Counted from the stretch's first letter, positions 1 to 14,569 are shown. The stretch is 64,000 nucleotides of DNA from Brugia malayi (GCF_000002995.4 NW_025062477.1:4622649-4686648), one strand, 5' to 3'. Translations and numbers: made by a program. Notes: generated from the sequence alone by a model not told the origin.

Positions 1-3000
1 ACATTACTACGATATTTCCATGATAACTAATTATATCATTATAATATAAATTGTGTGTATATTCCTATTGTAGATACAGTACTGATTCTAATGCCGAGTT
101 TATCACACATAGTACTATTCGATATCATTTAACTAAGCTTAATTATAATTTATATAGAAGACCATTTAAAAGAATCATTACAAAAGTAAAAATATCAGAA
201 TTTTAACTTTTCTGCTTTTTTAAAATTAAATTTTCATTTCAGATTTACGAAGATTGCCTTTATTCAGATACTTCAAGTAATCTTATTTGTGATACAACTT
301 ATCATTAATTATCTACTCATGCTCATATTCATGTCGTATTCTGTTTGGTTTGGTGCAGCTGTTCTTCTGGGCATTACTACTGGATTTTGCATCTTTACAC
401 ACAATTAATTAGTAAAATGATTATTAAATTAAAATTTATCTTAATACCATTATCGTACATTGTGTCTGACCTATTTGCTTACAACAAAAAATTATGTCCA
501 TCCCTTCATGTATTCTCCACTAATAACAGTCATTTGCTCATGCTAATATTCATGTTATTAATAATAGTAGTAATAATAATAATAACAATAACAATAAAAA
601 TGATAATAGTTAATTAAAACAATAGTAAACAGTAATAATAATAACATAGTTAATAATTAAAATAGCATGAAGATATTTAAAAGGTGTAATAAAGCAAAAA
701 TGAAAATATATATGACTCAAGAAAATACGGTTTCAAATTTAACCAAACTCTATGTTCAATAAGATTTAAGATTTTAAAGTTATCAAACAAGGAAAGAAAA
801 GGAAAATAAACGTCCAATGATAAAAAAATATTAATAAACAGCTACCTGGTGACATTTCAAAATTTATTTTGTTCATAATTAAATCACATGTGTAAACTGC
901 ATGCGTCTTTTTATTATTGCATTAATTGTTGTTAATGTTTTTGTTTCTGTTTTGCTTATTTTTTTTCTAATTTGAATAATTGTTTTCATTTCTTTTTCTT
1001 CCTTCAATCTTCTATTCTTACACTTCTCTTTCTCTTATTCTATGGTAAATTTTTTAAGTAAAAGTTATCAATTTTTAAACTGTTTATCTAACAACGTGAT
1101 TTTACTCGTAATTAATCATTGATATACCAATATTTATTGAGGTATTCAGGAAAGAAGATATAATCATTTAATTTGACCAATCTCGAGTGTATAAGTTGTT
1201 TGAGTGACCAAATTTTCACACAATATTAACAAATAACTGAAAAAAATGATGAGAAAAAGGAAGAATTTTATAAAGTGAAATAATGATTAATAAAAAATTA
1301 ATTATCTCTTACGACGCTAATAATTCATACTTCCATTACTGATAAAGTTTCATTGTTAACCTGTAATAATGAATGAATTCCAATGTTTAACAACACAGAA
1401 TTAGGATAACTAATTAAAGAAAAATTTCCACTTTGTTAAATATTTTACAATTTCTTCAAAAATTTCATAGTTGTAATTTTATAATTTTCAATCGATAAGA
1501 ATGTTTGCATGCATCAAAAGAATGGAATTTTTGCGTCAAATAATTTTTTGAAGTATATCTACTTCGATACTTCTACTTCCTTCCTCCTTCTCTCTCTCCC
1601 TCTCTCCATAAGCTAATTAATTAACCAATTAATAGACCAACTAACCAACAAATCGATCAAAGCTTTATCAAAGTATTTGTTAAGCAAAAACTGAATCAAT
1701 CAAATTATTATATGATAACAACTATCATATCACTTACCTATGGTAATCATTTAATCTCTAATAGCAAAATCCTCTCTGCTCAATTACTTCAATTTTTTAC
1801 TTTCCTCATTTGCTAACTTAAAAGAAACGTTTTACATCTGTGTTAATACGATAAGAGTCAAGAATTTAACTGTGTGCATCAAGCGTCAAGAATTACGCGA
1901 TCAAAAGTAGACGTCAACTGAATTTTGCATTTTTAAAAAAAGAAAAAAGGAATTTTGAAGTTCGACACTTTTTCTTTATAAAATTTTTCTCTTCTATGCA
2001 TATATATATATAATACAGGTATAGATAGATAATATAATTAATTATCTTTTTGCTTATTCCAATCTTCCCTATAAAAGCCAGAAATTTGGTGAAGTTTCTG
2101 TTCGATTCAACTGAATTACATTATTCCTTCCTTGTTAAACAAAACCACTAGCAATTAATTAATTAATTAATTTAGAAACCTAGCAATCATTAATGCACAG
2201 AATTATCATCATTAATTTATAGTAATAATTTAGTGAATTCAGCAATGAATTAGTTCAGAAAAGTTAATAATACAGTATTAGTTGAAAGTTAATTATTCAG
2301 CAATAAAACTTCATGAATAATTAATTAATAAACAAACAGATAAGTGATTAAATAAATGTGGAAACTGCACACTGATAATAGTTAATGCAAGGAAAGTAAA
2401 CAATAAAAGGAAAAGAAGACAGTGAAAGAAAGATCGATAAAATGTGAAATATAAAAGTGCAGTGATTGAGAGACTCGAAAGATGCTTGTATTGTGAGAGC
2501 AGTAGAGATTGATAAAACCTACGAGACACACATGCACACAACGCCTACTAACCAAAAAATAAAATTTAAAAAGGATGACAGTTGGCAGGCACAGTGACAT
2601 TTTGCCAGAAGGTTGGTGGATATTTTGCGATGTGTGATTTTACCTTTTCTCTTGGTGGTGGATTTTTCATAATATTCTAAATTTTATTAAATTTAGAATT
2701 ATTCTCTGTTTCTCAGTTGCTCTCACTGTTCATTTTGTATTTTTTTTTTTAGTTTATCAATTTATATTAATGATTTTGCAGTAACCTTTTCAGTGTATTT
2801 TATATATTTGAGTGTATTTGTTTAATAATGTGACTTTTTTCTGTCTTATTTTAGATGATATTGAAGTTTTTTTTTTTTTTTTTAATTGCTTAATAAATTG
2901 CTTAAATAGAAAGTTTGGATAATTTTGGTTGTTTTAAAATTCAGGAACAACTCTTAATTTAACTTTTTTTTTTTCAGACGAAACAGCTCGATTTTGAAAC

Positions 3001-3281
3001 TTTTTAAATAAATTTTGCAAAATTAAGTAAAAATAATTCTTTATATTATTTTTTATTGAAATTTATTTTTATCCTATTCTTTCTTTCAAACATTGGTTAT
3101 GGAATTAGTTTGTTAGGTTTTCGATACAATTTTTCTTTTTGTTTTTTTTGAGGAAATCAATGATTTAAATTGGCACTATTTATACGGTACATTCAGTAGT
3201 TATTGACATTTTTTTTATTGCTTAAATTATCTTCTGATTACTTTAATTTCAGTTTGTGTGAAGTAAGCCGATAGCAACACA
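1..3281. other. AT-rich DNA without a recognised gene
   Basis: I see no convincing exon chain here on either strand. The open frames are short, hydrophobic and made of AT-rich low-complexity sequence. There are runs of ATTAATTAATTAA near 2155-2172, a pyrimidine tract near 1580-1607 and several poly-T tracts (for example 2870-2882). The missing 5' exons of the downstream TLC-domain gene could lie near the right end of this stretch, but I could not fix them. Confidence 0.5.
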
Positions 3282-3617
3282 GTATCGAATTTGCTCGGCT
3301 GCTGGGTTATTATTGGGTATGACAAGTGAATTTGTGAACTGGGACTGGAAAAAACTTGGCATTAGTTGCTCACAGGCAAATTAATTCATTCCATTGAGCC
3401 AATAATTTCATCCCTCGAATGAATGATTTAATTGCGCAGAAAAAAAGTGGTTTTCTGAATAACATATATGTTGAATTTTCTTTAAACAGCCACTTCAGAT
3501 GTAAAAGTAAATGGGATAATTTATACAGTACTATAAGGCGTTGCTTGGATTAAACATAACAAACTAGAATATAAATAGAAATTCGATAACTTAATAACTG
3601 AAATATTTTCATTGTAG

Positions 3618-5733
3618 GTGTTGCTATCATTTATTTGCTTTCGTTTCTCGCAGTTTATTGTTCGATGGTACTTATTTGGAACATGTACTTTCAGAACATT
3701 TTCATATTTTGGATGGGGTAAAAATAGGCATCACTCAAACTCTTTTGTGGATATTCATAGCAACCAACCATTGTTGGTATGTGTGATGATTTTTGATCTT
3801 TTTCATACAATTTCGCGTGAAACATTGCGTAAGCCAAATAAGAGTTTGTAAAAAATTCCTGCATTTTAAGAGTCTTAATTGAATTTAAGGTGTGATTACA
3901 GGTTGCACCTCCAAATAGGCGCTGGAGAATTAGCAATGAAGCTGTTTCATTAGGTCATTCGGTAGTGTCTGGTTTTTGGGCACTTTATGCAATAATTGTT
4001 TATCCAAAGTTGATGGAAGATATGGTAAATTATACAAATACTATGGCTCATTATTTAGTAAGTTTTCTTCACTTGTTTCTCTTAGATTTAATTAATTACA
4101 AGAGATGTCTGTTATCACATTTACCCGTCTATGCGAACTAGATAACTTTAATTTTAAGATTAGCAATTTTATATCTTTCTCATCGATATATAATTTGTGA
4201 AGGACAATAAGTACTTAGTATATAAGTTCAAGGACAGGAAATTTTCTTAGTTCTCATGCTTTCATTGCACTATGGTAATAACATAGAATAATAATGAAGG
4301 AAACAACTGAAATTTTCAATCAAAAAATGTGGTAAGTTAAAGAGATCGAAACGGTCTCTTCTATTAAGAACTCAGCAGTTTCTTATGTGCTGAAACTAGT
4401 CAATATTTAAACTATATTACTTAGTGAGTAATTAATGAAGGTAGAACCGAAAACAAAGTTCGAAAAGGAGTAATATATTCCTTTTATTTTTTTTGATAAT
4501 AGAAGTAAGCTTGTGATATTCGTACCAGCTACAATGCTAAGTGAAAAATTGGTCAGTGAAAGTTATTTTTAACGATATATTTGTTATAGCTGATAGTTTC
4601 AACAGGCTATCTGATACATGACCTTACTGATTTGCTTATGAACGAGCAATCGTTACGAATCGTTGAATTACTCTTCCATCATGTCGTCGTTCTCGTAGCG
4701 TTTGGTACTAACTATGCGACAAATCAGTTTTTAGGTTTCCTTTTCACCTTTATTTTAAAATTTTTAGTTATCTTTGGAATGTTTTTTTTTTTTTTTTTTT
4801 TTTTTTTTTTCATTTTATTTTCATAATTTAATTCTTCTATAAAAATGCAATAAATACATTTGGTGATTATGATACTTGCATCTCCATGAGAATAATTGTG
4901 AGTATTGCAAGCAAGAAAATAATGCATTAAAAAAAGGTCAAAAACATATTATTTCATTAGTTTTTCCTCAACGTATTTTTCCATTTCCAGTTACTTCCTT
5001 GAAGAAATAAGTAGGGGACAGTTTTTCTGTATACATAATTATCGCTAAGTTTCAGGAGTGGTTGTTTGTGGGCTTCTGATGGAACTTAATAGTATTTTTC
5101 TGCATTCACGTTCCATGTTGAATCTCTATCGAGTTGACAAATCTTCAACACCATTTCGTATTATTGCATTGCTGAATATTGTTACATTTATTATATTTCG
5201 CATGGCTGTTAGCACTTATTTATTGTATTGGCAAATTACTACGGCGTGGAAAATGGTATGGTACCTTACACTGATCACATTTGTCGTCATCGTTTCACTT
5301 GCCATCACTAATATCGTCCTTCTATATAGGTAAGCTTCAAACAAAATAATTTTAAACATCATAGAAAATTACTGGCCATCACAGTTTGAAATATGCGTGG
5401 TGTTAAATTGTTTTAACGTATGGTTCATTCTACTTCTAATTTTCTATCAGAACCTTTATGATATCTTCCTTGCAAATTATCTTCGCACTGCTTTAAATAC
5501 CATATAAAACTTTTTTTAATAAAAATTATGCTTTATGAAAGCAAGTTTTTTAAACTAGGTTAGGTAAAGCAGTTTCTTTGAAAATTTTCAGAGTTCTGGC
5601 TGCTGATGGATTATTAGGCAAGAAACGGCAACGTGGTGTACCAGCAAATCCGACTGAAATTACGACACAAGCTTCAGGAGCAGATGCAGATGATCGACTT
5701 CGTGATGAGGATGAAATTGAAGTTATTGCTTGA
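3618..5733 (+). CDS. TLC-domain membrane protein, TLCD1/2 (FLD-1) family, 5' end unresolved
   Basis: Exons 3618-3776, 3902-4057, 4590-4734, 5056-5329 and 5592-5733 join in phase and give about 291 residues ending at TGA 5731-5733. The protein is strongly hydrophobic with several membrane segments. It carries TLC-domain features: RRWRISNEAVSLGHSVVSG, GYLIHDLTDLL, LLFHHVVVLVAFG and MELNSIFLHSRSM. The spacing matches TLCD1/TLCD2, whose nematode member FLD-1 limits long-chain polyunsaturated fatty acids in membrane phospholipids. The tail after the last membrane segment is polar and acidic (GADADDRLRDEDEIEV). The first listed exon opens after an acceptor at 3616-3617 and contains no ATG in frame, so at least one upstream exon is missing. 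A candidate is about 3283-3316, ending ...TATTGG before GTATGA, in the right phase, but it also lacks an ATG. Family call is firm; the N-terminus is not. Confidence 0.85.
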
Positions 5734-8316
5734 GAGAGAAAAATGGCATTTTTAATTATCGGTTTCTTCTAACTGAATTATATTGTGTACTGCTTCACAT
5801 TTTGTTGTTTAGTTAATTTATCTGTTTATAGACAACGGCTTATTGATAGTTGCTAAAGTTTAACTTTGGCAAATATTTTTAGGTATATTTTTAGGTGCAG
5901 AGGCTTTAGCGAGATGGTGCAATTTTTGCGATATCAATCTTTGTGATGTAATCATCACTTTTAAAGCTGTGAAGCTTGAACAATGTTTGGAATTTTAATA
6001 TTGCAATATTTTTTGTTTTAACTTCCGAAATTTCGTAATTCGAGTAAATTGTTTCTTTTAAGGTGCAATGAGCAAAATGCGAATTACAATGCGAAAATGC
6101 GAGATGTTAGTTTTCCAGAAAGCTATTAAATTTGTTGGCATGATTTTTTTACTTAATACGGATCTATAGTTTTTAGTTACATAGGATTCAGAATGTGAGG
6201 TTGATTTTTAAAATAATTCGGAACTCAACATTTAGTGAAGATTTCCTTAGTAAAGTTATATTTTAATTCGTTTCATCTGGTTATCCTTTTTTATTTTCTT
6301 CATATGAAGTTTGATGAGGAATATTAAGAAAAAATATACAAAGTAAGCAAAGAGAAAAAAAAATGTTTATCGGGTAGATGAGAACTTATTTGGAAAAACA
6401 GGAGAGTATCACTTTATTGCTTCCCTAAATTCTATGAAATGAAGCTATAAATTAGGTACCTGTGATAGCTATGAATTTTGCCAGTTCAGATTTCTTTCTT
6501 AGTAATTTAAGGAAATAAATAATTGATTGACTTAAAATATCATATTTCTTATGACATCTAATTCTTGTCTATGATCAGCATATGTCTTGAAAAGTATTAA
6601 TTGTTGAATTTAAATTATCAAAGAAGAGAAACGGTCATCGTGTTAATTAAGGCATATTATTTCCATCTCTTTGTATGTTTGTATTTGCTGCTTGTACGTT
6701 TGTATGAATGATTGACCGAAATTGTTGAGCAAAATACTGTGATTGTTATGTTTACTTATTTACACTTCATTTTTTTGTAATTTTTTGTAATTTTATACGA
6801 ATTTTCTTTATGTTAAATCTTTGTTTTTTATTCATTTCTGTTACCATTCTTGGCTTTGGGAACTATTTGCTTAATTGGTTAATAATTCGATTTTTCCTAA
6901 GGATTTCAGTTCTTTCATTCTTTTCTCAATTTAACCATTGATTTAATGGTATGATCATGCAAGTCCTGAAATTAGGTTCTGCTTTCTTTCTGATGTTGTT
7001 ATTAGAGTGATAATTGTCGAACTCGTATTCAATGATTTTTATTCTTACTGAAAAATGTTATTCTCTTTTTTATCGCTTTATAATTAGGCCTACCGTGCAA
7101 TTTGTTTGTTTGGTCTTTCCCATTAATCATTTCAAAATTTGAAATAATTTGGACTACTTCCCTCAGTTACTCTCTCTCACATACACGCAAACCTTCGTAT
7201 TATACTCACTGTCGTGCAAGTCTGAGAAAAGGTGAGATAGAAATAGCTCAAATATTGTCTTATACTTTCCGTTTAAGCTTTAATGGGAATATTGGTGGAA
7301 TGAATTTAGGGTAAAATAGGAATTATTTGGAAAGTTTATCATACGTAAATCATATATATATATAATTTATGATACGTATGCAAAATCAAGTCTAAGAAAT
7401 GCCTGAGATCAGGATAAAATATTAAAATGAATTCTAATATGGCGTAGCATTGAAAAGAAGGATGAACTTAGCAGAATTATTTGGGCATTCTTGCTAAACT
7501 GGATGTCTCATGCTTTCTCTCAGTTTTTTTCGTTTTTTTAGCAATATTTTAATTGTTAAAAAAAACGACATCAGTTATTAGCTGATGTCTTATGTAGCAA
7601 ATAACAACATTTGTTGTCCGTTTCTGTCATAAGCATATTTTTTAATTTAAAAGCATATAAGTTAGTGATTCTTCTTTTGGTGAAAACAATTCCCAAGAAA
7701 TTTGCGATTTGTTTCCCTGCTCTTACTCACAGTCCTGTATTGTTCAAGACACTGTGCTGAATGTATTTCCTGCCGTTCATGTCTTTCTTTCCTAGTGCGT
7801 TTTAAAGTTTCTTTTTATGTTGAATCTTTTCCCTTATGTTTTCCAAAATAAATCAAATATGTCCACATTTTATTTTGAGCATCATTGATCACAATATATG
7901 GTCATTCAGTGCGGTTTTTAAAACAAGTTTATGACCCTAACTATATAATCGTACTTAGATGCTTATTAGCTTCGCAGAGTTGGTTGGTGTTATCTGCAGT
8001 ACTTAGCAGTCAGATGTTTTCATGAAATGAACACAAAATATACCCATTAATCAGATAAAAGTTACTAAATTTAGACTGAAATTTCAGCTTGAAGTTTACT
8101 TGTTTTGCTCTGAAACATCATAGTGAGAATCTGAAAATGTGAATTCAAGAGATTCACAAAACTACTGTACTTGGTTCTGTTCTATATACAAAAGGAAGAA
8201 AATACAACAACAGATAATTATATCTGAAATTGAAAGGATATAAATTACCTAAATCTAATGTTCAAACAAGCGGCACTGTTAGTTCTTACAAAATATAGAA
8301 AGAAAACATGGAGGAT
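5734..8316. other. Intergenic and UTR sequence between convergent genes
   Basis: This lies between the 3' ends of the TLC-domain gene (+) and COX5B (-). No exon chain was found. A perfect 8-bp hairpin sits at 7567-7589 and an imperfect palindrome with an (AT)n centre at about 7339-7381. The rest is AT-rich and probably holds both 3' UTRs. Confidence 0.5.
7567..7589. repeat. Short perfect hairpin (8-bp stem, 7-nt loop)
   Basis: GACATCAG at 7567-7574 is followed by a seven-base loop and by its exact reverse complement CTGATGTC at 7582-7589. It stands outside any gene model, preceded by an A-run. It has no T-run or other mark that identifies a role, and such hairpins can occur by chance. Confidence 0.6.
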
Positions 8317-9655
8317 TCAAACATGATCTGCGCCTTCTTGATCAATAAGTTTAAACCAGTGGCCACAACGGCAACGCTGCGGTTCCCCTTCATGTAAAAC
8401 AAAGAGTACTGGAAAGGTTGAGTCCGGCTCACCTGCAACAAAATGCTGATTTACACACAGATCATCTCATCCTTAATTTCCATCGTTCATATTAAAAGGA
8501 TACCAATGAAATTGGAATTCAAATATAATGTAGTTTGTAATATATAGTTTCGAAAAAAATTTTAAATTTTGAAAAAAAAAATTTCTTTATTGAATTTCGA
8601 AGATTTTGAAAATTCTTCCCAAAATATGTTATTTACGCAAAACCGTTTAAAAAAATGAACTCATATAGTAAACTACTTCATTAGTCCATATTCGGATGCC
8701 AAATCGATTTCAATTTTGAACTGAAATATAAACTAACAGAAGCAAGCTAGAACTCGATAATCGAAGTCTGAAGGGACCAGATTCGGGTTTTCACGTGTTG
8801 AATTTTCCAACTTGTAATAAATTTTTGTCTCATAACGCTAAAAAATAGTATATTTCAATGGAAAATAAATCACTGAAATCTCGGGCCAATTCATATAGAT
8901 AGCGAGTCCATTCTCTATACGACCATTAATCCTGTTTTTCTCAAAAATTGAGACTCGGTTATTTAATAGAAGTATGTCCCAGTCTAATGCTAACAGTTGA
9001 AGTGAACAACTCACATCATCACCAGCAAGTGTTGCGACAAGCTGTCTTCTTTTCATTGATTCCTCGTGTGCTTCCAACGGATCCGTGTCTAAAAATAATT
9101 TAAACTGAGCCAAGCTTTTGTATGAGTCAAATCTTTAAGTTACAAAACTGCAAATTCAAGTAATGTGAAAAAATTAAAGAGATAAATTAACATTTCTATT
9201 AAAACTCAGCTCTTTCCATTTCCATGCAATAAAACCCTACAGTGTATCAATATCATGATTAATTTCTAAATTAGTAACTAATTGATTCCGAACTACACGT
9301 TACTATTCATATTAAATTTGGTTGACTTCGATAACTGAAACACATATCCTAAGCAATACGTATTGTAAGATGAAATTAAACACCTCAGACCATGTTCTTC
9401 ATCAAATGTCACTCCAAAGAAACTAAAAAAGAAAAAAATACTCAGCTTATTATCGAAGTTATCAGAAGTGAAGTAAATATAATTAAATTCTCTGCAAAGA
9501 GTTGAACTGCTTTACAGGAAAAGCTTACAGTCGCCATAGTCTTCAGGTGAAGCAACTTTTGCGTAGGGGCGTTTCATAGACATCGCTACCGTACGTAATG
9601 CTGTCGTATTACGCGTTAAACCGGCGAAAAGTTTGCGTGCGTAAAGTTGAGCCAT
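8317..9655 (-). CDS. cox-5B: Cytochrome c oxidase subunit 5B (nuclear-encoded, mitochondrial)
   Basis: Four exons on the minus strand, 9655-9529, 9088-9015, 8837-8738 and 8432-8317, join in phase into 138 residues. The N-terminus (MAQLYARKLFAGLTRNTTA...) is basic and rich in hydroxylated residues, as expected for a mitochondrial presequence. The mature part shows family landmarks: YTDPLEAHEE, RRQLVATLAGDDRYE, NPNLVPSDFDYRVLACFCE and the C-terminal GEPQRCRCGHWFKL. The cysteines form C-x-C about 20 residues before a second C-x-C, which fits the structural zinc site of this subunit. COX5B is a peripheral matrix-side subunit of complex IV; the worm homologue is known as CCO-1/COX-5B. The ATG at 9653-9655 is the only in-frame start that yields a presequence. 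All splice sites are GT/AG, and the length is typical of the family. Confidence 0.95.
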
Positions 9656-11037
9656 TTCCTTAAAAGTAAGAGAATTAACAAATAACTGCAATTATAGAAA
9701 TAATAAATATCCAATATGAAATGTCCATTATAGCATTTTATGAAACTTTTGATAGAAACAATCACTCAAAAACATTCGCTTGATATTTTTATAAATTGCT
9801 AATTGTTTCGCTGTTCACTTTATAAGTAATAATTTAATAAAAGTAGTATGACGATTTCGCATATAAATTTAAATAGAAAAGAGTGGTATAAATAACTGAG
9901 AAGGAACACACAATTAACAAAATATGCTATTTGTGATATACTTAGATTAACTTATCTGCTAGGACACGACAATCTTATGGCATAATATGCAAGTATATAA
10001 TAAATAAGCTTAACAAATTGCGCACCTTAACTGCCTTACTTAATTTGAGCGCTTATTGTATGGCACTTTGAGACTACATTATGTCTTATTAAAGATATAT
10101 TTTTCATACCCTCTCGTCTAATTTCCAAAATTTAGCATATATTTCTATGTCTTATCCTACTCATTCTTCTCTTCATTTAATATGCTATTTTATTCACACA
10201 ACTTGGAGACAAAATGCCATGAGATGAGAGGATGTGTCTGGTTGTCTGTGTGCGTGTGTGTCTGTGTCTGTGTGTATGTCTAAGTGTGTGCGTGTATGCA
10301 AGTAGTGGCCTATACGCCTTTCACTTATTTCATCTTTACTCCCTTCTACATGTTTGCACAGTTTTTATTATGTTCACGTTGATTAAAACGTAAGCTACGT
10401 TGATGCGTGTTATCACGTGAATGAGTAATATTGTTCGATGATCAGATTTTAACATTGGGAGATTTAGTGGATGGGTATAGTTGTATGTTACAATACATAT
10501 ATATTTTTTAAAACCTTTATTTTAAATATATATATTTTTTTAAGTCTTACGTTTTTGGCGAGTAGTACATTAGCGGGAAATATCTATTGCAAATTTCCGA
10601 TTTTTTTAAGTGTTTAGTTTTCATTGTTTCAGTGATTTATGTAAATTATTGTTCACTGTAATTGCTAGATTCTTCCCTCTTTCGTTTTTAGTTTTTAATG
10701 TGTTTAAAATGAAAGTTATCATATGGTTAATCATAAGCATCCTTGTTATATATGGTATGTAAATATAATTTTACATTTTTGGTATAGATTTGGAAGTGTT
10801 GTGCGTGTCTTTCTGAAATATCAGTTTAAAATTCAAAAGGATACCAATCAATCATCCATGAAATTAGTCCGTTTATAAATAGTAATCAATTAGTTCATGA
10901 ATTCTTAAGTAACTTTAGCACTTTTCAGTACTACTGCAAGATTGCATCTTAATGTGATGTGTTATTCGTTGTAATGAAGGAAGTTTGCCATATGCAAATG
11001 ATGCAAAGTAAACTTTGATAAATTTTTGTAGGCAGAA
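9656..11037. other. Divergent promoter region between COX5B and nicalin
   Basis: The flanking genes start on opposite strands, so the promoters of both should lie here. No other exon was found. A GT-rich simple-sequence patch lies at about 10229-10300, and poly-AT stretches at 10495-10545. An acceptor-like TTTTTGTAG ends at 11031, seven bases before the nicalin ATG, and may receive a spliced leader. Confidence 0.5.
10229..10300. repeat. Interrupted GT-rich microsatellite
   Basis: A run of GTGTGCGTGTGTGTCTGTGT-like sequence with CT and AT interruptions, intergenic between COX5B and nicalin. Its interrupted form suggests an old, decayed TG repeat. Confidence 0.8.
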
Positions 11038-14000
11038 ATGTTAGATGAATTTTTGGACGAGTTGAGAAGCCCGGTGATGTTTATTTATGTATCAATGTTG
11101 CTAACTTGGTGTGTGGCTAGTAGCTCCCAGTTGGGTGATTCTGTTGAGTTAGAATTCAAAGCATATCGTTTGCAGCAATATGATATTGTTGGTACTCCTC
11201 ATGGTAGTCGTTCTTGGCAAGGTAAGACACTTGTTGGCGTTTGCAATTTATTTTTCAATATACCATTGGCTTTTGAGTGGGGAAGATTATAACTTAATTT
11301 AAAGTCCAATATAGGCTAAGCCAGGTTTTTACGATTTGATCATTTTATAGTATATTCCACTAAAAAGGATGTGTTAGTTACCCTTTTTGTATTTTACTAG
11401 CTTTTTACACGTAATTAAATAATACTTTTTGGTTTCTGGTTCTGATATATTTTTAATACTTTTAACGATAACCAATTTGCAGTAATATATGAAGCCGTAT
11501 CATTGGATAGTACTGTTCTTAGACGTTGCTTAGTTGTAAACTGGCATGACTTATTAGGTCGCGATTTGCAAGCGTTGTTTAATCAGGCCTTTGGTGCTGT
11601 CCTGATTGTATTACCAGCCAACTTGAACACGTTAACACCTTCAACAAAGACAGTAAGTTTTTGCTTTTTGTAGCAATCACTTTACTCCGGAACTTCATTT
11701 ATCCCAATTATTCTGAAGTCGAATATTGGGTGATGTCAGGTGAAGAAGCAAATAATAATATTATTATTTGATTGTCTCTTTTTTTCTAAATAATTGTATT
11801 CTATTGCAGCAGTTTTCAATCTAATACATAAAAGTAGTTGATTTCTCTATCTTTATGGTCCTATTCCTTTAGGATAATAATTGACGTAGCGGTAGTTCAC
11901 TATCATTCTGTAACTCATATTGCAATTGGCCCGAACGTGGATTTAGCTTTTCAAGAATTTAATAATTCCTTAATAGTTAGTTGGATGAGAGCTATGCCAT
12001 TACTTGAATCTGAATTTAAAAACTAATAACACCGTTAATTGCAGAAATTGGCTTCACTAGAAAAAGATCTTTTGTATTTAAATACTGATGTAGCAGTATA
12101 TGTGGTACAGCAGCAACCAGAGTTACAGGCTCTCGTTGCGGAAGTAACGGCATTTTCGAAAAGGTTTCGTGTAATTTTTGTTTGTTTTAACCATTGCATT
12201 AAACCAAATTGGATGTAAACATTAAAAAAGCTCGAGTTTTTTTTTTTTTTTTTTTTTTTTTTTGTTGGGTGAGTCTGCAGAATCATTTAATGTGTTATGA
12301 ATAATCACTGTTTCATATACTGAACAACAATTTTGAGGTCTCCAACTGCCGTGCAGCAATTGTTAAATGCAATAAGTGCAAATATTTTCCAGTTTTCATC
12401 GTCAGCCTCGGTCTCTAATAATATTGTGGTACCAAAATCAGCTAACGTCATAGTAAGTTTTGGCGTATATTTGTTATTTTAAGTCATATTTACTAAAATT
12501 TCAAATACTTTAAAAGTATGCAGTTTCATCCTGATTTAATTTATGATCCAGAAAGTTCGAACGAATATTTAGTCTGTTATGACTAGTCAGCTATAATTTT
12601 TATTTAAGATAATTTCTATTTTACTTTTCTTTCTTTCATTACTGGTATGCACGTCCCAGATTTATCTTTATTGTAAATTCTGCTCTATCTTTTCTGATTT
12701 TCTAATGTTATTTTCTAGTACATGTTTGGTATTTTCATATTTTATTTAATTTTTTCAATTTTTCCACTATTTCATGTTTAGTGAAATGTAGATTTTTTCC
12801 AAAAAAGTATGTTCTTTCATTGTTACAGACTTGGAAGATAAAAAATTAAAAAATAAAGAAGGTTATTCCGATTTTGCAAATTAGTTAAGATAGAAATGAA
12901 ATTCTATTTTCAAGGGACACCTATGGTCAGCGGATCGAAATTCACCATTAGTTGTTGTGGTAGCACACTATGATAGCCATTCAGCAATACCAGGATTGGC
13001 AATTGGTGCAGATGCTAACGGAAGTGGGGTAGCAGCACTGCTCGAATTACTAGCAATCTTCTCTCGCTTCTATAGTTCTGTAAGTTTATATTTTTCTGCT
13101 AGTTTACATTGTCTTTTCTTTTGTCTAACGTTGCCAACGATATTTTATATCTGTGACTATTCTATTTCCGCCCTTTTATCAGTAACTACCGTCGTTTTCG
13201 ATCAACCCGTAGAACTGAAATCGTGTTTGATTTTTGCAACACGATTCTGTTCTCGGGTCGATTGCTTGCGTTCAATTTTACTTAACTCATTTCTAACTCA
13301 TTTTTCTAATATTTGCTAGCATATGTTTGATTTCAGTAACACGATTTCAGCACTTTGTTAAATAGGATTTTTTTTATGGTCTTTTTTCTCTTCATATGTC
13401 ATTGAAAATATTATTATTTTACTTCTTCGAATCTTCGAGTAAGAGGTCCATTCAATCCTTTTTCATTTTTTTTTTCCACATTCATCTCTTTTCTAGAACA
13501 CAATGAAACCTAAATATAATATGATGTTTTTGCTGACCGCTGGTGGAAAATTCAATTATCAAGGTAGTCGCCAGTGGCTAGAAGAGCATATTGATAAGCA
13601 GAGCGGTAATTATTTTTAGCAAATTAGGTTTAACCCTACTTTTGCAATAAATTAAGCGGCAGATATTTATAACGCAGCGGAAAAGAAATGTGATTTCTGA
13701 AGTTCTGAGTGTTAAAGATGAAAAAAAATGGGTGACTAAGTTTGCGGAGTTTTTCATCTGAAGATAAAGGCGTACATATTAAAGTTGTTTTGCAGAAACG
13801 AATGTCGAACTTGTTTTATGTCTTGACTCAGTAGGTAAAGATGGCAGCCTTATAGCGCATGTATCAAAGATGCCTGCTGAAACATCTCCTGTTGGACGAT
13901 TTTTTTTGCTACTGAAAGATGCTGCACCTCCAAATCGAAGTGTAGAAATTGTGTCGAAGAAGATTAATCTGAATGCCGATTTGCTTGCATGGGAACATGA

Positions 14001-14569
14001 AAGGTACAATTTTCCATCTTTTTCTACAAATGCTGAAAGTTCTTGAAATGTTTCAGTAATTGTTGAAAGATTGTCGTTGGAAAAGAACTCGTTCCGCTTC
14101 CTTAAGAGAACCAATTATTGCTTATTTAGTTGATCTCAAATTCTAAGTTCAGCTTATTGTCTGTTTGAAAGAAACTCAAAATAAGTGAGTTACAGATGCC
14201 CATATATATATAGTTGTTATTATTAGATTTAAATGAGAGTTACAACATATAAAATCGCTGTTTTGTTTTAAAAAATTAGTCGAGAATTCTATTTCGGATG
14301 AATCTGATTTACCATTAGAGTTTTCAGATTTTCAATTCAACGCTTACCTGCTCTCACGCTGTCACATTTCAAATCACATACTGATTCTGGTCGAAATTCA
14401 TTTTTGGATACACCATCACAAGTCGATATGGAAGTTTTAGAAGTATGGGCATTTTCAGACCAACTTCTTTACCGATCTGTTTAATTTATTTAATTGAACT
14501 GTTTTTCTTGGAATCATAAAATCGCAATAGTCCTTTGGAAATGATATCCGTTCATTACTTATGTATGTA

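Noticed and set aside
4781..4810. Long poly-T tract giving a poly-Phe or poly-Lys frame
   Set aside because: A homopolymer inside an intron of the TLC-domain gene, not coding.
7102..7314. 70-residue open frame on the plus strand
   Set aside because: No family resemblance, no splice partners, composition like the surrounding intergenic DNA.
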